Below are positions 13,703 through 27,479 of a stretch of DNA of 64,000 bases, in pieces. Positions within the stretch are counted from its first letter, which is position 1. Every line of letters begins with the position of its first letter. A model generated the notes under the pieces. The model searched no databases. It saw only the letters and a list, made by a program, of their open reading frames with translations, and was not told where the DNA came from. Source of the stretch: Glandiceps talaboti (lineage: Eukaryota > Hemichordata > Enteropneusta > Spengelidae). The DNA lies in NCBI RefSeq assembly GCF_964340395.1, contig NC_135554.1, forward strand, positions 1,372,001 to 1,436,000, in the 5' to 3' direction. The translations under genes were made by a program, and so were the position numbers.

Positions 13703-14069
13703 TAATGCAAGTGACAAAGAGAAGATTGCTTGCTACAGATGACATTTGCCGCTGTGTTGACAATGCGAGAAAGCTTACTTCTGTTACTTACTGTCAAATT
13801 GCCATACCAAAGCACAAATGATCAATTTGTACTCGCGATTTTCGGGATTTCTAATATTATTTTCTGTATATTTCAAATAAAGTTTTAAATACTGTTCCCT
13901 CTCACTGTTTTTTTTCTATTTCCTACCTGATATCAATGTCTTATCTGAGTTTATCAGCTTTGCATGAATTAGTAGCTTGCTAGAACAAACTCACTACTTG
14001 CCCAAATTAACACATTATGCTGTGAGTGTAAACATCCACTGATCCGACTAATGGTAGTACACCATTCCA
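13703..14069. other. Unique spacer
   Basis: No gene or repeat recognised. Confidence 0.5.
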
Positions 14070-14349
14070 GTCATGTCCAAGTAATGGTTCTGGACATGAA
14101 AAAATCTTTTAACAAATTGGCCGCCCGGTGATCATATTGGATCATACAACGACATAAATTCACATGCATATGTATGTATAGAACATTGTCCTTATACCAA
14201 CTTTGAATGAGATGTGTTCAGTATGTCTGCGTAATGGCTTTGAACATGAAAAATTGGTAACGAAATGGCCGTCTGGTGGCCATAATGAATTGTATCACAA
14301 AATAAATTGACTGCATATGCCATAGTGTATTGTTCTTGTACCAAGTTTT
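14070..14349 (+). mobile_element. Diverged family A core fragment
   Basis: About two diverged core units (TCCAAGTAATGGTTCTGGAC, CATATTGGATCATACAACGA, TATACCAACTTTGAATGAGA) end at TTGTACCAAGTTTT. The microsatellite and 3' terminus are absent. The 49-bp array starts directly at this truncation point. Confidence 0.65.
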
Positions 14350-15168
14350 AAGACTGCAGTCATCAATTGAATGGTCAATGGTGACTGCAGTCATCAATTG
14401 AATGGTCAATGGTTTAACATGAAGTTCTTAAGACTGCAGTCATCAATTGAATGGTCAATGATTTAACATGAAGTTCTTAAGACTGCAGTCATCAATTGAA
14501 TGGCCAATGATTTAACATGAAGTTCTTAAGACTGCAGTCATCAATTGAATGGTCAATGATTTAACATGAAGTTCTTAAGACTGCAGTCATCAATTGAATG
14601 GTCAATGATTTAACATGAAGTTCTTAAGACTGCAGTCATCAATTGAATGGTCAATGATTTAACATGAAGTTCTTAAGACTGCAGTCATCAATTGAATGGT
14701 CAATGGTTTAACAAGAAGTTCTTAAGACTGCAGTCATCAATTGAATGGTCAATGATTTAACATGAAGTTCTTAAGACTGCAGTCATCAATTGAATGGTCA
14801 ATGGTTTAACAAGAAGTTCTTAAGACTGCAGTCATCAATTGAATGGTCAATGGTTTAACATGAAGTTCTTAAGACTGCAGTCATCAATTGAATGGTCAAT
14901 GGTTTAACAAGAAGTTCTTAAGACTGCAGTCATCAATTGAATGGTCAATGGTTTAACAAGAAGTTCTTAAGACTGCAGTCATCAATTGAATGGTCAATGA
15001 TTTAACATGAAGTTCTTAAGACTGCAGTCATCAATTGAATGGTCAATGGTTTAACAAGAAGTTCTTAAGACTGCAGTCATCAATTGAATGGTCAATGATT
15101 TAACATGAAGTTCTTAAGACTGCAGTCATCAATTGAATGGTCAATGGTTTAACAAGCAGTTCTTAAGA
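14350..15168 (+). repeat. 49-bp minisatellite (~17 copies)
   Basis: The unit contains the perfect 10-bp palindrome GACTGCAGTC, then ATCAATTGAATGGTCAATG and TTTAACATGAAGTTCTTAA. Two subtypes differ at linked sites: GATTTAACATG versus GGTTTAACAAG. They occur in runs and alternations, suggesting block expansion. The first unit is shortened. Confidence 0.95.
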
Positions 15169-15675
15169 TATGATTATATTCAGAGATCCATTCACACTGA
15201 ATACATTTATGCCATGTCATGCAGTAATGAGTGTCTCATGAATACGCACGGTAACAAAGTAGCAAAACTGCCCCGTGGTTGGGAAGGTTTGGAATACCCC
15301 GGAAACCGGGCGCGGAACCACCAACTTGAAATTGCTTTCATCCCTTATTCTTCCAAAGTTATGATAGGTATACTGAAATTTAACAACAAACACTGCTGCC
15401 ATTCAACCATAATTATTGATCAGTCGCAAAACAAAGTGACATACATATATGTGTCATATAGTATGTTACATTTGTTCCAGATTTGGATGAAATCAGTTGG
15501 TGAATACCACAGATATAAGTTTCTTACTTGTCTTTGCACTACTGAACCCTGTCAGTTCAGTTTTGCTCAAAATAACTAGACTCAATATATACAAATATTT
15601 GTAATTTTGGGGTGTTTCAAAGTCAATGACTTTTATTTATCTGATTTTTATCATTTGCTGACAAGAGCACTGCAA
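15169..15675. other. Unique spacer
   Basis: An open plus-strand frame crosses from the array into this spacer (15133-15579). It starts inside the satellite and shows no recognisable domain, so I do not call a gene. Confidence 0.5.
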
Positions 15676-17400
15676 TCATTGGGTTTACATACAGATATAG
15701 TTGTGGGTATCATTGGGTTTACATACAGACATGGTTGTGGTTATCATGGGTTTACATACAGACATGGTTGTGGTTATCATGGGTTTACATACAGACATGG
15801 TTGTGGCTAGCATTGGGTTTACATACAGACAACAGTTTTGGGTATCATTGGGTTTACATACAGACACAGTTTTGGGTATCATTGGGTTTACATACAGACA
15901 CAGGTATTGTTATCATTGGGTTTACATACAGACAGAGTTTTGGGTATCATTGGGTTTACATACAGAGAGGTATGGTTATCATTGGGTTTACATACAGACA
16001 GGTATGGTTATCATTGGGTTTACATACAGACACAGGTATGGGTATCATTAGGTTTACATACAGACACAGGTATGGGTATCATTGGGTTTACATACAGACA
16101 GGTATGGTTATCATTGGGTTTACATACAGACACAGGTATGGGTATCATTGGGTTTACATACAGACACAGGTATGGGTATCATTGGGTTTACATACAGACA
16201 CAGGTATTGTTATCATTAGGTTTACATACAGACACAGGAATGGGTATCATTGGGTTTACATACAGACACAGGTATGGGTATCATTAGGTTTACATACAGA
16301 CACAGTTGTGGCTATCATTGGGTTTACATACAGACACAGGTATGGCTATCATTGGGTTTACATACAGATACAGGTATGGTTACCATTGGGTTTACATACA
16401 GACACAGTTGTGGCATCATTGGGTTTACATACAGACACAGGTATGGGTATCATTGGGTTTACATACAGACACGGTTGTGGCTATCATTGGGTTTACATAC
16501 AGACACAGGTATGGGTATCATTAGGTTTACATACAGACACAGGTATGGGTATTATTGGGTTTACATACAGACAGAGGTATGGTATCATTAGGTTTACATA
16601 CAGACACAGGTATGGGTATCATTGGGTTTACATACAGACACAGGTATGGGTATCATTGGGTTTACATACAGACAGAGGTATGGTATCATTAGGTTTACAT
16701 ACAGACACGGTTGTGGCTTTCATTGGGTTTACATACAGACACAGGTATGGGTATCATTGGGTTTACATACAGACAGGGTTGTGGGTATCATTGGGTTTAC
16801 ATACAGACACGGTTGTGGCTTTCATTGGGTTTACATACAGACACAGGTATGGGTATCATTGGGTTTACATACAGACACGGTTGTGGGTATCATTGGGTTT
16901 ACATACAGAAACAGGTAGGATTATTGGGTTAACATACAGACACAGGTATGGGTATCATTGGGTTTACACACAGAGAGGTATGGGTATCATTGGGTTTACA
17001 TACAGAGAGGTATGGTTATCATTGGGTGTACATACAGACATGGTTGTGGCTATCATTGGGTTTACATACAGGCAACAGTTTTGGGTATCATTGGGTTTAC
17101 ATACAGACACAGTTTTGGGTATCATTGGGTTTACATACAGACACAGTTTTGGGTATCATTGGGTTAACATACAGACACAGGTAGGATTATTGGGTTTACA
17201 TACAGACACAGTTTTGGGTATCATTGGGTTTACATACAGAGAGGTATGGGTATCATTGGGTTTACATACATATTATGGTTGTATGATTGGGTTTACATAC
17301 ATATGACACTTGTGGGTATCATTGGGTTTACACTATACATTTGACACTTGTGGGTATCATTGGGTTTACATACATATTATGGCTGTATCATTGGGTTAAC
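15676..17400 (+). repeat. Second 34-bp minisatellite (~50 copies)
   Basis: The unit is built on TATCATTGGGTTTACATACA followed by GACACAGGTATGGG. Indel variants (GACAGGTATGG, GAGAGGTATGG, GACAACAGTTTTGGG) shift the period between about 28 and 34. It is unrelated in sequence to the 1-10443 array despite the same modal unit length. A 523-codon plus-strand frame across it is simply the unit read in three rotating frames. Units become degenerate after about 17250. Confidence 0.95.
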
Positions 17401-17907
17401 TACTGCCATACAAACATTAAACTACAACATAACTGTAACAACGCCATCCTTCAAATGTCTTGTAAAAGATATATGTATAGATACCCACTATATAACCACC
17501 AAAGAAAGATCCATTTCTTGAATCATGTCCCGAAAATTAACACTGTGCTACACATTTAAAGATTTACTTTTATGGTGAATTATCATAATGGTATGCATGC
17601 ATCCAGTAACACAAGTAGTGACATTCTATCTGACTAGAATATTGAGATATTAGAGACAACTTGTGTTTAATACAAACATCAAAGCCATCTCTGCACTATA
17701 AGGTTACTAATACCAAACACAATAGTTGTTGTATTAAAATACGCATTGAGTATAAACAACCTTGTATACAATCAGTTTATAAGAAAAACAAAGGTAAGAA
17801 TATTCAAACAGGATGTGGAAAATTTCCAACCACACAATCTCTGTTCCTGCCTGCGCAGACAAGTAAAACTGCTTACTTGCACATAATAATTATTATGTAT
17901 ATTTAGT
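17401..17907. other. Unique AT-rich spacer
   Basis: No exon-like frame with splice sites and no repeat family seen. Confidence 0.5.
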
Positions 17908-20900
17908 ATCAAGTTTTTTCTATAATTATGTATTTTTAGTACCATCAAGGTATTTCTATAATTATGTATCTCTAGTATCATCAGGTATTTCTATAATTAT
18001 GTACCTTTAGTATCATCAGGTATTTCTATAACTATGTATCTTTAGTATCATCAGGGTATTTCTATAATTATGTATCTTTAGTATCATCAGGTATTTCTAT
18101 AATTATGTATCTTTAGTATCATCAGGGTATTTCTATAATTATGTATCTTTAGTATCATCAGGTATTTCTATAATTATGTATCTTTAGTATCATCGAGGTA
18201 TTTCTATAATTATGTATCTTTAGTATCATCAGGTATTTCTATAATTATATATCTTTAGTATCATCAGGTATTTCTATAATTATGTATCTTTGGTATTATC
18301 AGGTATTTCTATAATTATGTATCTTTAGTATCATCAGGTATTTCTATAATTATGTATCTTGAGTACCATCTGGTATTTCTATAATTATGTATCTTTGGTA
18401 TTATCAGGTATTTCTATAATTATGTATCTTTAGTATCATCAGGTATTTCTATAATTATGTATCTTTAGTACAATCAGGTATTTCTATAATTATGTATCTT
18501 TAGTATCATCAGGTATTTCTATAACTATGTATCTTTAGTACAATCAGGTATTTCTATAATTATGTATCTTTAGTATCATCAGGTATTTCTATAATTATGT
18601 ATCTTTAGTATCATCAGGTATTTCTATAATTATGTATCTTTAGTACCATCAGGTATTTCTATAATTATGTATCTTTAGTATCATCAGGTATTTCTATAAT
18701 TATGTATCTTTAGTACCATCAGGTATTTCTATAATTATATATCTTTAGTATTATCAGGTATTTCTATAATTATGTATCTTTAGTACCATCAGGTATTTCT
18801 ATAATTATATATCTTTGGTATCATCAGGTATTTCTATAATTATGTATCTTTAGTATCATCAGGTATTTCTATAATTATGTATCTTGAGTACCATCAGGTA
18901 TTTCTATAATTATGTATCTTGAGTACCATCAGGTATTTCTATAATTATATATCTTTAATATTATCAGGTATTTCTATAATTATGTATCTTTAGTATCATC
19001 AGGTATTTCTATAATTATATATCTTTGGTATCATCAGGTATTTCTATAATTATGTATGTTTAGTATCATCAGGTATTTCTATAATTATATATCTTTGGTA
19101 TCATCAGGTATTTCTATAATTATGTATCTTTAGTATCATCAGGTATTTCTATAATTATGTATCTTGAGTACCATCAGGTATTTCTATAATTATATATCTT
19201 TAATATTATCAGGTATTTCTATAATTATGTATCTTTAGTATCATCAGGTATTTCTATAATTATATATCTTTGGTATCATCAGGTATTTCTATAATTATGT
19301 ATGTTTAGTATCATCAGGTATTTCTATAATTATATATCTTTGGTATCATCAGGTATTTCTATAATTATGTATCTTTAGTATCATCAGGTATTTCTATAAT
19401 TATGTATCTTGAGTACCATCAGGTATTTCTATAATTATATATCTTTAATATTATCAGGTATTTCTATAATTATGTATCTTTAGTATCATCAGGTATTTCT
19501 ATAATTATATATCTTTGGTATCATCAGGTATTTCTATAATTATGTATCTTTAGTATCATCAGGGTATTTCTATAATTATGTATCTTTAGTATCATCAGGT
19601 ATTTCTATAATTATGTATCTTTAGTATCATCAGGTATTTCTATAATTATGTATCTTTGGTATTATCAGGTATTTCTATAATTATGTATCTTTGGTATCAT
19701 CAGGTATTTCTATAATTATATATCTTTAATATTATCAGGTATTTCTATAATTATGTATCTTTAGTATCATCAGGTATTTCTATAATTATGTATCTTTAGT
19801 ATCATCAGGTATTTCTATAACTGTATCTTTAGTATCATCAGGTATTTCTATAATTATGTATCTTTGGTACCATCAGGTATTTCTATAATTATGTATCTTT
19901 GGTATTATCAGGTATTTCTATAATTATGTATCTTTGGTATTATCAGGTATTTCTATAATTATGTATCTTTAGTATCATCAGGTATTTCTATAATTATGTA
20001 TCTTTGGTATTATCAGGTATTTCTATAATTATGTATCTTTAGTATCATCAGGTATTTCTATAATTATGTATCTTTAGTATCATCAGGTATTTCTATAACT
20101 ATGTATCTTTAGTACAATCAGGTATTTCTATAATTATGTATCTTTGGTATCATCAGGTATTTCTATAATTATGTATCTTTAGTATCATCAGGTATTTCTA
20201 TAATTATGTATCTTTAGTATCATCAGGTATTTCTATAACTATGTATCTTTAGTACAATCAGGTATTTCTATAATTATGTATCTTTAGTATCATCAGGTAT
20301 TTCTATAATTATGTATCTTTAGTATCATCAGGTATTTCTATAATTATGTATCTTTGGTATTATCAGGTATTTCTATAATTATGTATCTTTGGTATTATCA
20401 GGTATTTCTATAATTATGTATCTTTAGTATCATCAGGTATTTCTATAATTATGTATCTTTAGTATCATCAGGTATTTCTATAACTATGTATCTTTAGTAC
20501 CATCAGGTATTTCTATATTTATGTATCTTTAGTATCATCAGGTATTTCTATAATTATGTATCTTTAGTATCATCAGGTATTTCTATAACTATGTATCTTT
20601 GGTATTATCAGGTATTTCTATAATTATGTATCTTTAGTATCATCAGGTATTTCTATATTTATGTATCTTTAGTATCATCAGGTATTTCTATATTTATGTA
20701 TCTTTAGTATCATCAGGTATTTCTATATTTATGTATCTTTAGTATCATCAGGTATTTCTATAATTATGTATCTTGAGTACCATCAGGTATTTCTATAATT
20801 ATGTATCTTTAGTATCATCAGGTATTTCTATAACTATGTATCTTTAGTACAATCAGGTATTTCTATAATTATGTATCTTTAGTATCATCAGGTATTTCTA

Positions 20901-23900
20901 TAATTATGTATCTTTAGTACAATCAGGTATTTCTATAATTATGTATCTTTAGTATCATCAGGTATTTCTATAACTATGTATCTTTAGTACAATCAGGTAT
21001 TTCTATATTTATGTATCTTTAGTATCATCAGGTATTTCTATAATTATGTATCTTGAGTACCATCAGGTATTTCTATAATTATGTATCTTTAGTATCATCA
21101 GGTATTTCTATAACTATGTATCTTTAGTATCATCAGGTATTTCTATAATTATGTATCTTTAGTATCATCAGGTATTTCTATAATTATGTATCTTTAGTAT
21201 CATCAGGTATTTCTATAATTATGTATCTTTAGTATCATCAGGTATTTCTATAATTATGTATCTTTAGTATCATCAGGTATTTCTATAATTATGTATCTTT
21301 AGTATCATCAGGTATTTCTATAATTATGTATCTTTAGTATCATCATGTATTTCTATAATTATGTATCTTGAGTATCATCAGGTATTTCTATAATTATGTC
21401 TTTTTAGTATCATCAGGTATTTCTATAATTATGTATCTTTAGTATCATCAGGTATTTCTATAATTATGTATCTTGAGTACCATCAGGTATTTCTATAATT
21501 ATGTATCTTTAGTATCATCAGGTATTTCTATAATTATGTATCTTTAGTACCATCAGGTATTTCTATAATTATGTATCTTTAGTACCATCAGGTATTTCTA
21601 TAATTATGTATCTTTAGTACAATCAGGTATTTCTATAATTATGTATCTTTAGTATTATCAGGTATTTCTATAATTATGTATCTTTAGTATCATCAGGTAT
21701 TTCTATAATTATGTATCTTTAGTATCATCAGGTATTTCTATAATTATGTCTTTTTAGTATCATCAGGTATTTCTATAATTATGTATCTTGAGTACCATCA
21801 GGTATTTCTATAATTATGTATCTTTAGTATCATCAGGTATTTCTATAACTGTATCTTTAGTATCATCAGGTATTTCTATAATAATGTATCTTTGGTATTA
21901 TCAGGTATTTCTATAATAATGTATCTTTAGTATTATCAGGTATTTCTATAATTATGTATCTTTAGTATCATCAGGTATTTCTATAATTATGTATCTTTAG
22001 TACCATCAGGTATTTCTATAATTATGTATCTTTGGTATTATCAGGTATTTCTATAATTATGTATCTTTAGTATCATCAGGTATTTCTATAATTATATATC
22101 TTTGGTATCATCAGGTATTTCTATAATTATGTATCTTTGGTATTATCAGGTATTTCTATAATTATGTATCTTTAGTATCATCAGGTATTTCTATAATTAT
22201 GTATCTTTAGTATCATCAGGTATTTCTATAATTATGTATCTTGAGTACCATCAGGTATTTCTATAACTATGTATCTTGAGTATCATCAGGTATTTCTATA
22301 ATTATGTATCTTTAGTATCATCAGGGTATTTCTATAATTATGTATCTTTAGTATCTTCAGGTATTTCTATAATTATGTATCTTTAGTATCATCAGGTATT
22401 TCTATAATTATGTATCTTTGGTATCATCAGGTATTTCTATAATTATGTATCTTTGGTATCATCAGGTATTTCTATAATTATGTATCTTTAATATTATCAG
22501 GTATTTCTATAACTATGTATCTTTAGTACAATCAGGTATTTCTATAATTATGTATCTTTGGTATCATCAGGTATTTATATAATTATGTATCTTTAGTATC
22601 ATCAGGTATTTCTATAATTATGTATCTTGAGTATCATCAGGTATTTCTATAATTTTGTATCTTTGGTATTATCAGGTATTTCTATAATTATGTATCTTTG
22701 GTATTATCAGGTATTTCTATAATTATGTATCTTTAGTACAATCAGGTATTTCTATATTTATGTATCTTTAGTATCATCAGGTATTTCTATAATTATGTAT
22801 CTTTAGTATCATCAGGTATTTCTATAATTATGTATCTTTAGTATCATCAGGTATTTATATAATTATGTATCTTTAGTATCATCAGGTATTTATATAATTA
22901 TGTATCTTTAGTATCATCAGGTATTTCTATAATTATGTATCTTGAGTACCATCAGGTATTTCTATAATTATGTATCTTTGGTATTATCAGGTATTTCTAT
23001 AATTATGTATCTTTAGTATCATCAGGTATTTCTATAATTATGTATCTTTAGTATCATCAGGTATTTCTATAATTATGTATCTTTAGTATCATCAGGTATT
23101 TCTATAATTATGTATCTTGAGTATCATCAGGTATTTCTATAATTATGTATCTTTAGTATCATCAGGTATTTCTATAATTATGTATCTTGAGTATCATCAG
23201 GTATTTCTATAATTATGTATTTTTAGTATCATCAGGTATTTCTATAATTATGTATCTTTAGTATCATCAGGTATTTCTATAATTATGTATCTTGAGTACC
23301 ATCAGGTATTTCTATAATTATGTATCTTTAGTATCATCAGGTATTTCTATAATTATGTATCTTTAGTACCATCAGGTATTTCTATAATTATGTATCTTTA
23401 GTACCATCAGGTATTTCTATAATTATGTATCTTTAGTACAATCAGGTATTTCTATAATTATGTATCTTTAGTATTATCAGGTATTTCTATAATTATGTAT
23501 CTTTAGTATCATCAGGTATTTCTATAATTATGTATCTTTAGTATCATCAGGTATTTCTATAACTATGTATCTTTAGTACAATCAGGTATTTCTATATTTA
23601 TGTATCTTTAGTATCATCAGGTATTTCTATAATTATGTATCTTTAGTATCATCAGGTATTTCTATAATTATGTATCTTTAGTATCATCAGGTATTTATAT
23701 AATTATGTATCTTTAGTATCATCAGGTATTTATATAATTATGTATCTTTAGTATCATCAGGTATTTATATAATTATGTATCTTTAGTATCATCAGGTATT
23801 TCTATAATTATGTATCTTTAGTGTCATCAGGTATTTCTATAATTATGTATCTTGAGTATCATCAGGTATTTCTATAATTATGTATTTTTAGTATCATCAG

Positions 23901-25770
23901 GTATTTCTATAATTATGTATCTTTAGTATCATCAGGTATTTCTATAATTATGTATCTTGAGTACCATCAGGTATTTCTATAATTATGTATCTTTAGTATC
24001 ATCAGGTATTTCTATAATTATGTATCTTTAGTACCATCAGGTATTTCTATAATTATGTATCTTTAGTACCATCAGGTATTTCTATAATTATGTATCTTTA
24101 GTATTATCAGGTATTTCTATAATTATGTATCTTTAGTATCATCAGGTATTTCTATAATTATGTATCTTTAGTATCATCAGGTATTTCTATAATTATGTCT
24201 TTTTAGTATCATCAGGTATTTCTATAATTATGTATCTTGAGTACCATCAGGTATTTCTATAATTATGTATCTTTGGTATTATCAGGTATTTCTATAATTA
24301 TGTATCTTTAGTATCATCAGGTATTTCTATAATTATGTATCTTTAGTATCATCAGGTATTTCTATAATTATGTATCTTTAGTATCATCAGGTATTTCTAT
24401 AATTATGTATCTTTAGTATCATCAGGTATTTCTATAATTATGTATCTTGAGTACCATCTGGTATTTCTATAACTATGTATCTTGAGTATCATCAGGTATT
24501 TCTATAATTATGTATCTTTAGTATCATCAGGGTATTTCTATAATTATGTATCTTTAGTATCATCAGGTATTTCTATAATTATGTATCTTTAGTATCATCA
24601 GGTATTTCTATAATTATGTATCTTTGGTATCATGAGGTATTTCTATAATTATGTATCTTTGGTATCATCAGGTATTTCTATAATTATGTATCTTTAATAT
24701 TATCAGGTATTTCTATAACTATGTATCTTTAGTACAATCAGGTATTTCTATAATTATGTATCTTTAGTATCATCAGGTATTTCTATAATTATGTATCTTT
24801 AGTATCATCAGGTATTTCTATAATTATGTATCTTTAGTATCATCAGGTATTTCTATAATTATGTATCTTTAGTATCATCAGGGTATTTCTATAATTATGT
24901 ATCTTTAGTATCATCAGGTATTTCTATAACTATGTATCTTTAGTATCATCAGGTATTTCTATAATTATGTATCTTTAGTATCACCAGGTATTTCTATAAT
25001 TATGTATCTTTAGTATCATCAGGTATTTCTATAATTATGTATCTTGAGTATCATCAGGTATTTCTATAATTATGTCTTTTTAGTATCATCAGGTATTTCT
25101 ATAATTATGTATCTTTAGTATCATCAGGTATTTCTATAATTATGTATCTTGAGTACCATCAGGTATTTCTATAATTATGTATCTTTAGTATCATCAGGTA
25201 TTTCTATAATTATGTATCTTTAGTACCATCAGCTATTTCTATAATTATGTATCTTGAGTACCATCAGGTATTTCTATAATTATGTATCTTTGGTATCATC
25301 AGGGTATTTCTATAATTATGTATCTTTAGTATCATCAGGTATTTCTATAATTATGTATCTTTAGTATCATCAGGTATTTCTATAATTATGTATCTTTAGT
25401 ACCATCAGGTATTTCTATAATTATGTATCTTTGGTATTATCAGGTATTTCTATAATTATGTATCTTTAGTATCATCAGGTATTTCTATAATTATGTATCT
25501 TTAGTACCATCAGGTATTTCTATAACTATGTATCTTTGGTATCATCAGGTATTTCTATAATTATGTATCTTTGGTATTATCAGGTATTTCTATAATTATG
25601 TATCTTTAGTATCATCAGGTATTTCTATAATTATGTATCTTTAGTAACATCAGGTACTTCTATAACTATGTATCTTGAGTACCATCAGGTATTTCTATAA
25701 CTATGTATCTTGAGTATCATCAGGTATTTCTATAATTATGTATCTTGAGTACCATCAGGTATTTCTATAA
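17908..25770 (+). repeat. Giant 35-bp AT-rich minisatellite (~225 copies)
   Basis: The unit is GGTATTTCTATAATTATGTA followed by TCTTTAGTATCATCA, almost perfectly 35 bp, with rare 36-bp (CAGGG) and 33-bp (ATAACTGTATC) versions. Linked variants (CTTGAGTACC, TAGTACAATC, TTGGTATTATC, TATATATC) recur in long blocks. One block beginning CTTGAGTACC at 21472 reappears at 23291, so kilobase-scale segments were duplicated. It ends 140 bp from the PDZ6 exon and lies in the intron following it, judging by the minus-strand gene. Confidence 0.97.
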
Positions 25771-25910
25771 GAGTAAACTGGATTTATTTAATGATGACAT
25801 CTTGACTTAAAACTAATAGTTAATACTATTTACAGTTAGTGTCCCAAACACCTAATAACCACTGACAGTATACATGTCTTATCCTTCCACTATTCCATAG
25901 TTTGACTCAC

Positions 25911-26235
25911 CAAGTCCAGCATTTCCTTTCTTTATTCTTATTGTTCTCTCCAGGAATTCTGGTAATATAACAGAAGCTTTCCTATCCAACATGTTAGGTG
26001 AACTGACTGGAGTTGATCCACGTGAAGAAAATGCATCTTCTTGTCGCTCCAGAGTCGCCATGGCAACTGGTGCCACTGGCATGACAGAGATTGGCTCTTG
26101 GAAGGATTCTTCTGGTGTTTTTACACCTCTTTCACCTAAATCTGGTGGAGGAATGTCTGGCAGTGGAGGAGGGGGCTCATCAGGTAAGGGTGGGGGAGAG
26201 GTCATGAATTCATATTCACCACTATCATCTGAATC
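25911..26235 (-). CDS. Patj: Patj/MUPP1-like scaffold: exon with proline-rich linker and start of PDZ6
   Basis: Minus-strand exon of 325 nt. The acceptor is CTCTTAG before GATTCAGATG, the donor GTGAGT after GGACTTG. It enters in phase 0 and leaves one base. It encodes an acidic start (DSDDSGEYEF), a proline-rich stretch (PPPLPDEPPPPLPDIPPP) and a Ser/Thr-rich stretch. It ends with FLERTIRIKKGNAGLG, the first strand and carboxylate-binding-loop start of PDZ6 in MUPP1/PATJ. Proline tracts of this kind may bind SH3 or WW partners (inference). The next exon, completing PDZ6, is not found down to position 1. Confidence 0.93.
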
Positions 26236-26384
26236 CTAAGAGAAACAGAAGAATACAACACATACAAGAAAAAAAACCATGGATTAATGTTAAGGAAATA
26301 GGTGATTTCATCTTAATTGTAATGATAAGCAGTAAAGATCTTAGTTAATCATGCAGCCTTGGTTATGACAAGTCACACCTCTGT

Positions 26385-27033
26385 ATTTGGCCATTGCTAT
26401 GGGCATGGTCTCGTTGCTAAGCATATATGCTTACATTTTTGGAATCGTTATTCACTTACATACCGATGCCATGTTTCATCTTTGCAATATACATCATAAT
26501 TTGGCTGTTGTTATGGGCATATTGTTGCTAGGCATATTTGCATACATTTTTTGAATCTTTATTCCCTTACCTTCCCATCCCATTGTTATCTTTGTAAAAT
26601 ACATAATTTTACTATTGGTAAGGGCATGGTCATGGTTGCTAGGGCTAGTTGTGTCAAAATGTTTTGAACAATAACAGAATAACACCTCAGACACATTCCA
26701 CTAAACTCCAACCAAATGTCAGGCCCGTTTGCTCAGTAGTTTTGGAATGATAGATTTTTAATCAAAAATACACATTTTATCCATATTTGGCATATCACTG
26801 ATTGGACCATCATGCCATGAACAATTTTTAATCTAAACACCCCTAAGAATGTTCCCACCAAATTTCAGACCGATCTGGCCAGTAATTTGTGAGTGTAAAT
26901 TTTTTGACCCAAAGTGCACATCTCTGATGCAATCATTATCATTTCAACAATTTCCAAACTGAACTCCAAAACTAAGCAAATACCAAGGCAATTGATTTGG
27001 TGGGTTTTGTGTTTAAGTTATCCATACAAAGAC

Positions 27034-27087
<54 letters not shown>

Positions 27088-27129
27088 CATGCATATAGCA
27101 CTTGAACTTCATTAGTTCAGTTGTGCTAA
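26385..27129 (+). mobile_element. Dispersed family B element, 5'-truncated copy
   Basis: It has the family-B core, about 100-bp repeated segments around GTTGCTATGGGCATGGTC and TTGCTAGGCATATTTGC. The conserved middle (CAAATTTCAGACC, TTTTTGACC) follows, then a (GACA)n tract at about 27030-27087 and the 3' end CAGTTGTGCTAA. The 5' TAGCACAACTG terminus is missing. It lies in the intron between the two linker exons. Confidence 0.75.
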
Positions 27130-27479
27130 CTAAAGACTGAAATAAACATCCCTACCACATATTAAAATATTCTTCCCAGTGTGTTTTGACTTCAAGATTA
27201 AGTCAATCACAAATTGGCAGACAGACAGACAGATCTATAGATGGACAAGACTATCATGTCTGTAGCATGAATGAACCTGTTTTAATCATAGACAGTGTCT
27301 ATGATTTAATTCAGCTGTTCTAAAACAGGGTTTCCAAGCAACCTCAGACAGAGGTTAATCTTGATGCCACCATAGACAGTGGAGTATGATGCCACTGACA
27401 TTGAGATGTGAAGTAGCCCATAAAAGATTTAATGGTTTCATTGCATCAATAAAACCAGATTTAAACTGAATGCCTCCTG

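Noticed and set aside
15735-17306. 523-codon plus-strand open frame and several overlapping ones
   Set aside because: The 34-bp unit has no stop in any plus frame, so reading rotates through three frames. There is no coding bias beyond the unit, it is antisense to the host gene, and indels between units would break any real protein.
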